This document shows, in pieces, positions 39,116-51,700 of a stretch of DNA of 64,000 bases. The translations under genes and the position numbers were made by a program. How positions within the stretch are numbered: position 1 is the first letter of the stretch; each line of letters starts with the position of its first letter. The stretch is from positions 2,644,134 through 2,708,133 of the forward strand of contig NC_031473.1 of the NCBI RefSeq assembly GCF_000006565.2, read 5' to 3'. This stretch comes from Toxoplasma gondii ME49 (lineage: Eukaryota; Apicomplexa; Conoidasida; Eucoccidiorida; Sarcocystidae). The notes under the pieces were generated by a model that saw only the letters and a list, made by a program, of their open reading frames with translations, did not search any database and was not told the origin of the DNA.

Positions 39116-40710
39116 CTCGCTTTTCTCTCTTCACTCCGTTATCTTCCTCGTCCTAGTTTCCTTCTCCTTCCTCTCCGCTCTTCACTTCTGTGCCTCCTTC
39201 CTGTTTTTCGCCGTCCTTTTCTTCGCCTTCCTCCTCTTCTTCCCTGTCCTTCTTTTCATCCGTCTTGCTGGTCCTCTTTTTCCTTCTCTCTTCTTCTTTC
39301 TGTCTCGTTTCGCTACTCAAGACGAGCGTCCTCTCTGTCTCCTGTCTCGCCTGTGCTTCGTGCGTGTTTGATGCTTTCCGAGGAAAAACGGGGGAGAAGG
39401 GGCGACAGATACATCGAGAGCCAGCTTCACGACGGGAGAAAGGAAACTGCGGAGGAAGCAAGTGACAGAAAACCCAGAAAAACGGGCAAACGAACAAAGA
39501 CGAGATGTGTGCAGTGTCGAACACCGCCGAAAAGGGGAAAACCGACAAAAGGTGGCGGACAGGAAAACAAGAACATCCGACAATCAAGAAACCGCACGAG
39601 TGTATTGACACCTGGAAAACAGAAAACATGTCTTTCAAAACCATCTGGCAATCGCCTCTTGAAGAATCCTATCCGAGGGACGGTTGAACGCGTAAAGAAC
39701 ACGCGTTTTTTCATGCTGTGTGTCTCCTCTGCATGCGTTTTTCTGCGTTCTCTCACAAATCTCCTTCTCCACTCTAGAGATAAACTCCTGCAAATTCTTT
39801 CTGCTCTCCTCTCTTTTCTTTCTTCACTCAACGGGGAGGTTACGTTCTCTCAACTCTCACTTTTCTCCGTTCGGCTCCACTGTTCTTGTCCTCGCTGTCT
39901 CCCATGATCCACTGTCGAGACACCGCGAAAGTCCCGCCCTTGACTTTGTCTGCATGCGTCCAGAGACCTTGAAGAACAATCGATATCCTCTTTCTCGGCA
40001 CGTGGAGTCTGTTGGGGAAGTAGAAAGATATGCGATGCAGATTCTTTCTCCATGATGCATCGCCCCCGCGTTGTTCTCATCGTGCATGCAGTCTAACAAT
40101 ACGTAGGAGAACGGCCTGGAGAGACAAGTCCTTTCGCAGATTCCCTAACCACCCAATTTGCAGTACACTGAGTGGTGTAGAAAACGATTCTCTCCCCTTG
40201 TCTGTTTTTCTTTCTCCCTTCCTCTTTCTCCCTTTCTTTCTCCCTTGTTTTCTCTTCCATCTGCCTTTCTTTCTCCTTCGTGTTCTCTTCTCTATCCCTT
40301 TCTGCCCCTCTCGTTTCCTCCTTTATCTCCATTCCTTTTTTATCCCTCTGTCACGTTTCTATCTCTTTTTGTCGCCGGGTTGTCCTCTGTTTTTCGCATT
40401 CGTCGCTTTCTCTCGTCTTTCTGTGTCTTCTGGTCTGGAAACGAGGGATTCCCCGACGTCTTCTCTTTTCCGTTGACTCAGATTGGACGTGAAGAACATC
40501 ATTTCCTTCCGCGTTCTTCCCTGCGTCCGTCGGGTGTACATACACCTGAGCCTCGCTGCGCTGTGACCCGTCGCGAGACGTGTCGATCTGAGTCCGAAAA
40601 TGAGTGAGACTTTTTGTTGACGTGGAACTGAAGGCTTCACCGAGGGCAGGGCGGCCTTCGCGTGCGCTTTCACACTGAATACTCTGTCTCTGTGGCCAGG
40701 CGCAAGCAAC
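39116..40710. promoter_or_regulatory. Divergent intergenic region between OTU and PPR genes
   Basis: This 1.6 kb separates the start codons of two divergent genes and should hold both promoters. It has two strongly pyrimidine-rich (plus strand) blocks, about 39130-39350 and 40190-40450, a GTGCATGCAG element near 40083-40092, and the GGTGTACATACACC motif at 40533-40546. Open frames here are low-complexity Ser/Phe/Leu or Glu/Lys/Arg strings and are rejected. Promoter role is inferred from position. Confidence 0.55.
40533..40546. other. GGTGTACATACACC near-palindrome
   Basis: Together with the copy at 40918-40931 it shares the 19-base string CGTCGGGTGTACATACACC. It lies about 165 bases before the proposed PPR start codon. 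Confidence 0.6.
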
Positions 40711-43700
40711 ATGGAGTACAATTCCCTCTCGCGTCTCCTTCCGGTACGCGGAGCTGGGCCAGGCCCTCTTCTACGACCCGTTCGTTCCTCGTGCTTTGTC
40801 TCTGCACCTCAAAGAACTCGCCAAAAGGGCTGCGTCACTGCATGCAGATCACAAGCTGACAGAGCGGCTCGATGTCTATGTTTCCGGTGTCCAAGTGTAA
40901 TCCGATACCGCACGTCGGGTGTACATACACCGCGTGTCGTTGGAGGTCGCACAGATGGGCCACGCCGCGGCGCCGTCTCCGTTTTTTCGGCGCGAAGAGA
41001 CAGAAGAGACAAACTGAGGTGGTCAGTTTCACCGCGGGGTAATTCAGCGAAGGTGCTCCACCGTTTTCTTCCGGGTTGTGTGCTCGAACGTGGCGCGCGC
41101 TCTGTACCTGAGAATAGAATTCAATTCGTCGACGCAGAAAGTCCACCTCGTTTCTTCCAGCTTTCCTCACCTCTTATCAGTTTCCATTTTCGCAGACAGT
41201 CATGCAACCCCGTATCTCTTCGGGCTTCTCCGCGGATCTTCTCTTCGTCTGCGATCTCATCGTCTGTCTTCTCTGGTCCGATCCGCCTTCCGTCCTCTCT
41301 TCCTCCTCGTTCTCTCTCCTCCCTCCTTTCTTCCTCTTCTCTCAGTTTCAGCGCCTCTTTTGTTTCCTGTCTGAGTAGCCGCTCTTCTTCTTTTCACTCG
41401 CTTCGTCTTAGTCTCTCTGCCTCCAAGCGTCTTCCTTGTCTGGCTCTCGGCCACCCCCGAAACAGAGTTTCCTCCTCGAGTGCGTTTTTCGCGCGAGCGT
41501 ATGCAGTTCCTGCCAGCGCCGCCGAAGCCTCCGCGAAGAAGGCAGAAGGCGGGAACCTTTTGAATGCAAAGTCAGGGGGGTTGTCGGCGCGCGGTCGCCG
41601 GGAGAATTTCCAGGCTCTTCGGTCAACAATGAGCAAGCGTTCCAAGCGTCCAGAAAAGCTGCATGCAGACGACGGAGGCCGACTATCTCCTTTTCAGACG
41701 CACGTAGAGTCTCCTGCGTCTCCTCTCGTTGCTTCCGCGTCTCAGAGGCCCTCGACAAAGACAGACCACAGAGCCCCGACGCCGCATTCTCCTCTGGCGT
41801 CTCGCTCTCCGACTGGCGGCCTCGGGAGAAGAACAGAAAACGAAGAGCAAGTGAAACAAAGGCGAACCGAGAAACCGATCTTCCGCGTCGAATTCCCCGA
41901 GGAACCGCGCTCGCCTGTTCTCCAGGCAGCGTCGTCGGTCTCTGCTCAGATTCGACTTATTCACGAACAACGGGCGCAAGTCCGCCGTCTGAAGAGGCGG
42001 CAAGTGGCGCCGCTGCCTCGAAAGCACTGGCTGTACATGCAGGCGAAGCGACTCGAAGAAATGGACGCGAAAGCGGCCTCGGCTTCGCGGCTTCGAGTGT
42101 CTACTTTGTCTCCCCAGGGCAACGAGGCGTGGGCTGGAGCGCCAGAAGGCAAGGCGGAAGAAACGGCCGCTCAGTCGATTTTCGCAGAAGACGGAGGAGA
42201 CATCGACCAGCAGATTCGCGCCTGGAGGAGACGAAAGGGCCTGCCGGAGGATGGAGAGGAGGAAACTAACAAAGAGCGACGACGGCGACTGAGAGCAGAG
42301 AAACTGCGAGAGATGAAGAGGAAAGTTCGATGGGAACTGCCGACAGTGGAAACAACAGAGACGGGCGGAGCTTCTGGCGCTTCAACCCAGACTCATCCCG
42401 CCTTCGACGCGATGCTCTCCTCCTCAGCTCCCAGTCTGAACCGTGTCATTCAACTCGAAGAGGTTTCTTCTTCCTCTTCGTCTCCTTCGTCTTCGTCTCC
42501 TTCGGCTTCTCCTTCTGCTCCAGAGAAGGTTTGTTTCACATGGGAGTGGCAAGAAGGCCAAGAGGCTCCTGTGGAGACGGCGGCGGAGAGCGCACAAGAC
42601 GAGGCGCGCGCGAGCGAGAGGAGAGGACGAGGACGGAGGGAACGGAGAGCAGAAGTCCTCGCGAATCGCCAAGCTGCTTCCCTAGAGGCGCCGCCCCACT
42701 GGCTGGCGAAGAAGAAAGTCGAGCCCCACCGCTTTATGGCGCAACTTGGCTTGACTGAAGTGCCCCAGGCCTCACATGACTGCATGCACCCGCGTTCCGA
42801 CAGTGGAAACGCTTCTGGGGAGACACGAGAGGCAGAGCTGAGGAACTCCAAGCTGGAGGTTGTCGACGGAGACGAAGGCAGCGCACACGGCACTCCCAGT
42901 GTCTTTTCGTCAGAGGAAAACGTTTGCGCGAAAAGAGAAATGATAGACGCGAACCGAATGGCGAGTGATGATGAGAAGACACCGCATCCTAAAGGCCGCG
43001 CATCAGAGAGACCAGCCGACCTCTCAGTGTCTCCTTCGTCCTCTCTCTCTTCGTCATCGCACGCCGTGTCTGTTTCTTCGCTTCCCTCCTCTATCGCAGT
43101 GCCCGAATCTGGGCTAATTCCGATGTCTCCTTCTTCCTCAGGTCGCGCGGATTCGGATCGTTTCGCGGAAGGTTTGCTGGACTCGGGAGCGAGTTTAGTT
43201 CGGCAGTTGAAGCGGCGAGCTCTGCAGTACGAAGCGACAGGCGTGGACCCTTCGCTTCTGGACACTTGGGCGTCTTCTGTGGGATACTTCCCTGGACTCG
43301 AGCGACACCAGCGGGAGCAGGAGATGCGCCAGCTGGCGCCACTGAGCTTTCAGAGCCTCCTGGAGTCCGGCCGTGGGTCTACGAAGAACTTCAACTCTTT
43401 GATCAAGGCAAAGGTTTTCTTTTCAGACACAGCAGCTGCTCTCGACGTCCTCGAGAAGATGGCTCGTCACGGCTTCCCCCCTGACGAGGAGTCCTTCGTC
43501 CACCTGATTGGCGGCGCCGCACGCAGGGGAGACAGTGCATGCGCGCGCATGCTCTTCCTGAAGATGCGGGCGACTCTCTCCTCGCCTCCCTCTGCTCGCG
43601 TGTACGCTGCCCTCATTCAAGCTCACGTGGCTGCGCAGGATCTCCCTTCCGCGTTTGCGCTTTTGAGGAAGATGGAGGACGAGCACATCCCTGCGGACTG

Positions 43701-45772
43701 CGTGGTGTACACGGTGCTTATTGATGGACTGGTTCGAGCAAAGAAAATCAGAAAAGCCTGGCGAACGTTTTGGACGATGAGAACCTGGAAAGGCTTGGAG
43801 CCCGACGAGGTCCTGTTCACCGTGATGATCAAAGCATGTGCTGTGAGGGGGGAAGCTGAACGCGCGATCAACCTCCTCGACGACATGAGGGCCTCGGGAC
43901 TCCACCCGACAGACGTGACTTACGCGGAACTCATGCATGCATGCTGCGACAGAAAAGACTTCGCGTCCAAGTGCTTCCACTTTTACCACCAAATGCTCGC
44001 AGAAGACATGCCTATCACGCTCCCCGTCTACGCCTTCCTCCTCAGGGTACACCACGCAGAGAGCGACTGAAGGAAACGAGTTTGTCTGTTTGTAGAAACG
44101 TGGATCTGCGGCTCGCTTGTAAAAGTGAATCTGCGTTTGTCTGTATAGAATCGCATATGTCTGCGTCTTCACGAAGTGAATACGCCGGTGTTTGGATAAA
44201 AGTCGGCAGGTGTGTCTCTGAACACTAGAAGATAGGCATTTGTGTGTACAAAAGGACGTGTCTCTGCAGGTTAACGAATGGGTGTTGGCTTGTATACAAA
44301 TGTATACGCTTTTGTATGTATAGATGTGCAAAGATACATTATTGTACAGGTTTTGAGGTGCCTGAATAGCTGGTATCCATGTGGCACATCTATCTAGATG
44401 TATAAGTCGGTAAATACATAGTTGTCTAGAAGCATAATTGTGTCGGCAAAATGCATGTGAAAAGGATAATTGTCTAGACCAGACATGGTGACCGGTAGGA
44501 GCGTTCTGTGCCGCTTTACGTTCCGTGTTAGCAAACGTCTCTCGTGTATGCGGAACTCAAGGAGCCAGAAGTCCCTGTCCTGTAAACGAACGAAACGAAG
44601 TTCGTGCTGTTTAGTTTAATGAATGCGCAACGAAATAAATCAGGCTGGCACTGTGTAATTAGCGTTGCGCTGCGGTTCTATTGCACACCACTGAGGCTAC
44701 GCAGTTACGCTTTCGGGCTCGTCAGTGTCTCTCGCAACCAGCTGAGTTCTTCTTGTATGGTAACTGTGTCAGCTGCCACTTACCGTTTGCTGCATGTCCT
44801 TTGCTCCTGACCATTAAAGCTACCTTTGTCGTTTCCAGTGGTCCCTTGATTTCGTGCTCCTCGTCTTCTTTTCACTTTCCATGTTCGTCGGCATGGTTCC
44901 CTTCCGACCTTTCGATTTTAGACTCCCACAGCTTCTTGCGTTTTCCTCGACTTGTCAGGCGTTTGCTGTCGAGGTCAGCCTGTCGCTCGCTGTCTTCCCG
45001 TCGAGTCGCCTTGAGTTTCCTCATTTTCTCCTTTCCTTGTTTTTGCATACGTTTGAGTTCAATCTCCCACCTCGTTTCCTTCTGTTACCTTACTTTCGTA
45101 TTCTCAACCGTTTTCGCCGGTCCCTCTACCACTCTCTGCTCCTCCATGTATCTCCCGTGTCACCACTGTCGTCTCCGTTTCCCGCAAATCTCGATGTGTC
45201 TCCTTGCCCTCTGTCTCCCCTCAGTCTGGTTTGTCTCTTTGCTGTCTCCGTTCTGCAGGCGTGCGCAGCCCAGGGGAATGTGAAGCGCGCAAAGGACGTC
45301 GTACGTCAGATGGTTCGTGAAAACGTTTCTTTTTCGTCCTACATGTACACCTTGGTGATTCGCGTGTTCGCCTCCGCAATGCGTCTGCCAAGAGTCAGCG
45401 ACGCCGAGCGAATTGCGAATCTGCGGTACGCCTGGCACCTCGTTCAAGATATGCGCGCAAAAGGCGTCGAAATAGAAACAAAGACGCTCAATGCGTTGCT
45501 CGAGGTCTACATCGCGGGAGGCTTCTCCCAGTATGCTGTCGAAATGCTGAAGCAGTACCACGTCCTCGGCTGCGAACCGGACATCTACACCTACAAAGCT
45601 CTCCTCACGTAGGAAAGAAAATGGCTGGAAAAAACTCAAAACCGTCTGGATCGACGACGGCTGTGTGTACGCGGCTCGCATAGCACATCTGTATACGCAG
45701 ACCAATTCCAAACACTATATGCACATACAGACACATATGTAGACATGTACATATATATACATAAGCAAACGT

Positions 45773-45810
<38 letters not shown>

Positions 45811-46746
45811 TTATACACGTGAACATACGAATGTTCGCGTGTGTTGCTAGACGTCTCTTCTGGGGTCATGCTCGCGGACAGTTGGACCTTACAAGATAGG
45901 TCGACAGGCAGATAGAGCCAACATTATCGCTACAGGCCTAGAGAAAACGGCACCATATCTAGATGAAGACAGATCTCTGAACGGGATATCGAGATAGCAC
46001 TGAGTGGTGGACGAATTCTCAAACTCCACAATCAATGTCGATCCCGTCTCGTGGACTGTGGAGGCCTTTATCGAAGTGCCCCTCTGTCTTCACCGCATGC
46101 TGTTCCTACTTTTTCATTTCTTTCCCCGAGTCGCTACGTCTCTATTGCCCTTCTCTCCACTTGCTCTTTTAGGATGTTCGCCAGAGACTTGAAAGATGTG
46201 GGTCGTTTTTTCGCGCTCTGGGACTTCATGAGGCGCCACACGTCGCTGTCGCCGCCACCGGCGTTGCTTCATTTGGCTCTGAGCACAGCCATGGATTCTC
46301 AGTCGGCGAGCAGAACGGTGAAGGTTCTCCAAGAGATGTACGCGTTGAAGGTGTTTCCTACTCCGCATTTGACGGACCGACTGGCGCGCGTGGGCCGCGA
46401 GATCACGGCAATTCACGAGATGATTGGTCTGTTCGTGAAGCTGCAGAAACAAGACGTCTTTGACAAGAACCGAAAGGAGCAGCAGCTGCTTCAGACGCAG
46501 ATCGACGAACACGAACTGAAGGTCTTTGCGGAACGCGGAGTACCCCTCAAGGGCGACGCGACCCCTGAGCAAGAGGTCCGGAAAGAGTTCTTCGACAAGC
46601 AAGACAAACTGAAAAAGGCAAAATTTGGAGGCAACCGCAGGCCGTGGTTGCCTCTCGGAGAGTTCCTCCAGTCCAAGCAGAAGGGCGGCGAAGCCTACGC
46701 AAAAAGACACGACCGGCCAAGACCCCCTCCCGAAGTCGATGCATGA
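40711..46746 (+). CDS. Pentatricopeptide-repeat (PPR) protein, probably organellar
   Basis: PPR proteins bind organelle RNA through stacked 35-residue helical hairpins. Three exons, 40711-44046, 45259-45608 and 46173-46746, join in frame (phase 0, then phase 2) to 1419 residues. About eight or more PPR units run from residue 893 to about 1230, for example VYAALIQAHVAAQDLPSAFALLRKMEDEHI, split here as VYAALIQAHVAAQDL and PSAFALLRKM, and VVYTVLIDGLVRAKKIRKAW and PDEVLFTVMIKACAV. The repeats cross the first intron (YAFLLR then ACAAQGNVKRAKDVV). The first 890 residues are low-complexity, Ser/Arg/Glu-rich and probably disordered. The N-terminus from 40711 is basic with few acids, compatible with a mitochondrial presequence. 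A later ATG at 41629 is an alternative start. The C-terminal 120 residues are charged and helical. The target RNA cannot be told. Confidence 0.88.
45775..45809. repeat. (TA)n microsatellite in PPR intron
   Basis: TA run of about 34 bases in the second intron of the PPR gene. Confidence 0.9.
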
Positions 46747-48758
46747 ATAGACAGATAGATCTTTTCCACTCCAAAAGGCGTTTCTCGACAACGCATGCAA
46801 AGACACACAGAAGTCGCCTGTCCAGTGGACAACGACAGATGTATCTCTATGCACCTGTACACCTCTATATCTTTTGGGAGCGCTGTACTGTATATTGGGA
46901 TACATGCAGGTGGGAGGATGCAGATATGATGTTCGTTGGTCGTTCGTGTGCGTTTACGCAGCGCGTATGATAAAAATAACTGCATTACTCAATTTCGCAT
47001 GAATATCACAGTTTATTGGGGTTTTGTAAGTTCAGGAACAACGGGTCCGTCGAACACTCTCTTTCGGTCGTCTTTGATGCCGTTTGTTGTCCTGTTTTTC
47101 TTTGAGCACACTCTGCTCGCTTCTGTTGGGTGTGTGGAAATCCCCTTTTTTCGTTTGCGATACCCAACGAATGCCAAGTGTAATCGTCAGCGCGGCGTCG
47201 GCCGTCTGCCCTCGCCTCTCTCATTTCTCTCAATTCCGGCCAGCCTCAGGTCTACGCGGCCTCTGCATTTGCTTCCTGTCTAGCACGGAACTTGGGTCTG
47301 GCAAGTCAAGACCTTGAAGATGTAAACGAGAGTCCAACTCGTAGCGCAGAGGAGTTCCTCGGGAAGCTTCGGCGGAGACTACTTGCAGACACTGGAAGAA
47401 ACGAAAGCAAGCTATGAAAGCAATTTACAGAGGCAGAAGGCACTGCAGTTCTTTTTCGCAGTCGCTTTACGCATGATGCGTGCAGTCACTCGCACGGAGC
47501 AAACCTGAAAGTGGGCGTCTCGTGGAAGGAAGAAACTCGATGAGGCACAGAAAAAGATGCGCAAAGCAAATCGAAAAAACCGAATACCTTATCGATTCCG
47601 CGTGACTTCGACAGAGGGCAGACCGGTGGTATGTCCGAGCACAAACACTTCCCGAGGAAATAGCTTCCAGTGCAGTTTTGCCGCTTTCGAAGTCGTTTAG
47701 CATGACTAGATTTTCAGAAACGACAGACAGACGTCACGATTCAGGAGCCGTTGGCACAGAATCTCGAACCTGACCCGCATGAAGTGAATTACGTAAAACA
47801 AGGATGATCTGCGGGTTTGATTCGCGCCTAGAGAAAGTCGGGAGGTGTGAGAGCACCTACACACTCTGTAGGCAACGTCGGCGTTCGGATGTGTGTGTGT
47901 GGGGGGGGGGGGGGGAAACGAGCTCTCGAGTTCTTCAACTAGCCGCTAGTGTTCCTCTTTGTGTCGACAGTTTGCGTGCATGGTTACTGGTGCACTGCAG
48001 CTCGAAACGCCGGACCCTGAACTTCCAGTTTTCGAGTAGGCTTATGCGTAATCAAACGAAAAAAGGTGGAACACGAAACATCATGGCGGCGTGAAAGGAA
48101 AATGTATGAAACGATGAAGGGTGAACTCTCGCATGAGACCTTGTGCTCCGACGCGACTCCAAGTCTCTCGGTTCAGTATTTGGAGACACCCACAGAGCGC
48201 CAGGCGACTTCTCCAACTTCGTGTTCCAAAAGTGTGTCTTCGAAAGAAAGGCAGTCAGCTCACTCTTGTGATGAATCACGAGAATAATGTTGACAGATCG
48301 GTTGTTGCTCGAAATCATGCCGCGAAAGAGACCTCCCCGCAAACGGTCCTCACGTCAAGCAATCCTTCTTTGAATCCACTGCGCCATTTGTTTTCACGAG
48401 TACTCCATAGAACCCGCAAACCTTCCAGTTCTTTTCGTTTCCGCCGCAGAATGGTGCATTCTTTTCTGCTCATCAGCTCATGCCACAAACGCACCCGATC
48501 TCTCTCCCACCCTAGACAAGAAGGTGTCCAGAAAAACAAAGGGCTTCTCTCCCAACGGCGTTCCCGCCGCCTATCGTTGGAACTACGCCGTTTGTTCGCA
48601 GTTCAAACGAGGGGAAGAAGCGTGAGCGGCAGAGTCTCTCTCTTAATCAAAGCCGGGGTTCGTACATCGAGGAGAGGAGCCAACGCCATTTGTCAAAGCT
48701 GCGAACTTTGTCTCCTCTTTCGTGTGAAAGAAAGAGTTCCCCACGCCTCGTTCCGCGC
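46747..48758. other. Convergent intergenic region with a G15 run
   Basis: This 2.0 kb separates the 3' ends of the PPR (+) and PRP4 (-) genes. It contains (GT)5 followed by fifteen G at 47901-47915. Several frames on both strands exceed 70 codons but overlap each other and lack domains. It is probably untranslated and spacer DNA. Confidence 0.5.
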
Positions 48759-51700
48759 CTAGGCCTCAGATTTTGCGGCGGTTTCTCCGGTCTTTTCGGT
48801 GGAGGGCCGAGGTGCACAGAAGCGCGCGCCACACTTCCACAACTTCCAGGTCCGATCGAAGCCGACGCTCGCGAGAGTTTCCCCGCCCTTCATCACGTCC
48901 ATGCTCATCACTCTGCCCTCATGCGCGGCAAGCGTCTTCAGACACGCAAAGTCGTTCACGCTCCAAACTTTGACGAGGCCATCGAACGACGACGTGTACA
49001 TGCACCTGCCGTACACGGGCTCGAACAGGACCTCCGTGACCAGTTTGTTGTGCGCGAGAACGGTGGTCACTACGTTTGAACTCGGTTTGTTGCTGTGAGA
49101 GGAACTGCCCGGGTGCGGGCCGTGGTTCGAGCCAGCGAGGCTGCTCTGAGACTGTTTGCTCAGCCCCTTGCGCAGATCCCAAATCTTCACCGAGTGGTCG
49201 TCCGACGCCGTCGCCACGAGATTCCCCAAGATTGGGTGAAACGCAGCCGAAACGACTTGTTTCACGTGACCCACGAGAGGCATAACTGTCCGGCCAGTAC
49301 GCAGATCCCACACTCGCACGACCCCCGACAGATCCGTGGTGGCAATCAGCGAGCCGTCGGGGTGTATGGACACCCCGTACACCGCCGCAGCGTGGCCTTC
49401 CTGGGGAGCAGACAAAAGGAAGCCAGAAAACAAAGAGTCTTGCGACTGAACAGAGAAGCGCGATGCACAGGACGGGGGAAACGAGCAAAGAAAAAAAAAC
49501 GTCCGAAACGTAAGAAACTGGGATAAAGGCCCGCACGCCGGGGGGCGCAGGAGAGCTGACGCGAAATCGAGGCTTCGGCGCAGACACGCATGCACCACAC
49601 CATGAAAAGCACAGAGAGCGAGCATCACCGACTGAAAAGCTCAACTCATCCAAGAAACACCAAGAATGCATACACAACAACGACGGATACAGTCAGTAAA
49701 ACAGCTACCACGCATGTACACATAAATACACACATATCAAATACACACACGGACAGATATAGATATAGATAGATATAGATACATATAGGGAATTGCCTGA
49801 GGAGGCATAGACCTGCAGACGCCTGCATGTTCACCTGCACTTGCCACGCTGCAGTGGCGCGCCGTCACTGTGCAGCTCTTGTGTGCTCAAGTGTCCTGTA
49901 CATGCGTGTACTTCCATGTAGGTTTCTGGATATGCAGCAGAAAACCCGGTACATTATTCGCCTCGAAGTCAAACTTGTATGGTGTGGAAGCAGAAAGTCT
50001 GTTTCGCGTGCCGCCTCTTGAGCATCGCCTACCTGGAGGAGAAGTTCTTGCTGTTTTTCAACGTCCCACAGTCTCCAGGTTTCATCGTGAGAAGTCGAAG
50101 CCAGGAAGCGCCCCGAGGGATGGAAAGCCACGCGGTTGACTCGATCTTCGTGACCCTCCAGCTTGCAGACCAGCAGCTCTCGACTGTTCTGGTTGCTGCT
50201 TGAAGTTTTTGCAGAAGACGCCAGGCCAGCACAATTCCGCGGCTGCAGGCGGTGAATATCCCACAAACAGATCCCCCCGTCCGCACCGCCACTCGCCAGA
50301 AGCAGGGGAACGCCGCCCTGACAAAAGCGGAAGTAACACTCACAGCATGCAGAATTTTGGAGACGCATTTCAGTCGATAAGTGGGGATCCCTGGCCTCGC
50401 TTTTCGCGTCTCCTGCACGGCTTCTTCCTCTCCGTGTTCCTGTGGTCTGGCGATGCCTGCGGTCGGCTCTATTTCTTGAATCGTGCAGACCACAGAACGC
50501 GTCCAAATAGAGGCAGGCAGGAATTTTTGACACTACGGGAGACACAAGAGCCAGATCGAGAGATAAATGCAGAAACATCAACAGACACAGTGGACAGAAA
50601 AAGAAAAGCAGTTGACAGATCTAGAAAAATCGACTAATAGAGACCGGTTGGCATGCTTGCCCATGTCGACGAAACGCGTAGCTGTTGAAACAACCGTATT
50701 CGTGTCCTAGCATTTCTCGAGCGTCAATCCCGTATTTGCATGCAGATCCCAAAACAGAACAGGTCGCAACTTCGATCTCCACACAAACGCACGAAGATGC
50801 ACGAGAAGAGAAGGTCTCACCTTTTCGACTTTGTCGCTGTCTGACGGGGCCTCTCCCTCTGGAGTGTCTCTCCAGGCAAGCGCATGCACGCGTCCTGTGT
50901 GGCCTCTCAGTTCCAGCAAAAGCTCCCCTTCTTGTGCTGACCAGAGTTTCACGACTTCGTTCCAGCTGCTGGTAGCAAGGAACTGAGAGTCTCCACCCCA
51001 CGACTCCTGCAAGTGGGGATCCGCGATTAGGTCCGATGCCTTTTCTCCCAAGCAACTCACGCCCTCTTCCCTCGCCGCCTTCCTTCTGTCTGCCTCGGCC
51101 GTATCGGACTCTCCACGCTCTGTCTTTACTCGCTTCAACGGCGCCTCACCCGTCTCCTCGCTTCCTTCTTCCGTGGCTTTCGTCGCGATGTCAGGGCGCG
51201 AAGAGAAACGGAGAAGACGCGAGCTTCCTGGGGAGAATCTGCAGCACGTGAGCGGACGGTCGTCGCCAACCTGCGATGCACGGACAGCTAGCTGGCTTTG
51301 CAGGTGAGAGCAAAACTGGCAAACGCGCCGCAGAACGGAGTCCTTTGGCAGAGGCGAGAGAGAAGGGGAGGAAGCAGAGGGAAGCAGCAACGCGGCCTGA
51401 GACTTGAAAGACAGAGGCTTCGGTACGTCCCGCTTCAGCTGCTGCTCCTGTCGCAGTCGCAGACGCGCGCGCCGCACGCTGTCCCCGAACATAAGCCGAC
51501 GGGCTTCGAGGAGCGACTCCGTTCCCTCCGTGAAGAAAAGTTCGTCCTCCGCCACGTCTTCCGCTGAGGCCTCTTCGACGCGCGCCGCTCGCGAGAGCGA
51601 TTCGTCCTCCAGCGTAAAGTTTTGCAGCTCCTCCGGAGAGAGGGAGACACCTTCCGCGAAGAGAACCTTCAGTCGCTGTCTCCGTTCGAAAGGGCCCTCG

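Noticed and set aside
39000..40600. Long Ser/Phe/Leu and Glu/Lys/Arg frames
   Set aside because: Translations of pyrimidine-rich DNA in the OTU-PPR spacer; no domain and no splice structure.
42450..43265. Minus-strand frame of 271 codons
   Set aside because: Antisense to the low-complexity part of the PPR gene.
48121..48762. Plus-strand frame of 213 codons
   Set aside because: Lies in the convergent spacer and runs into the 3' end of PRP4; basic random composition.
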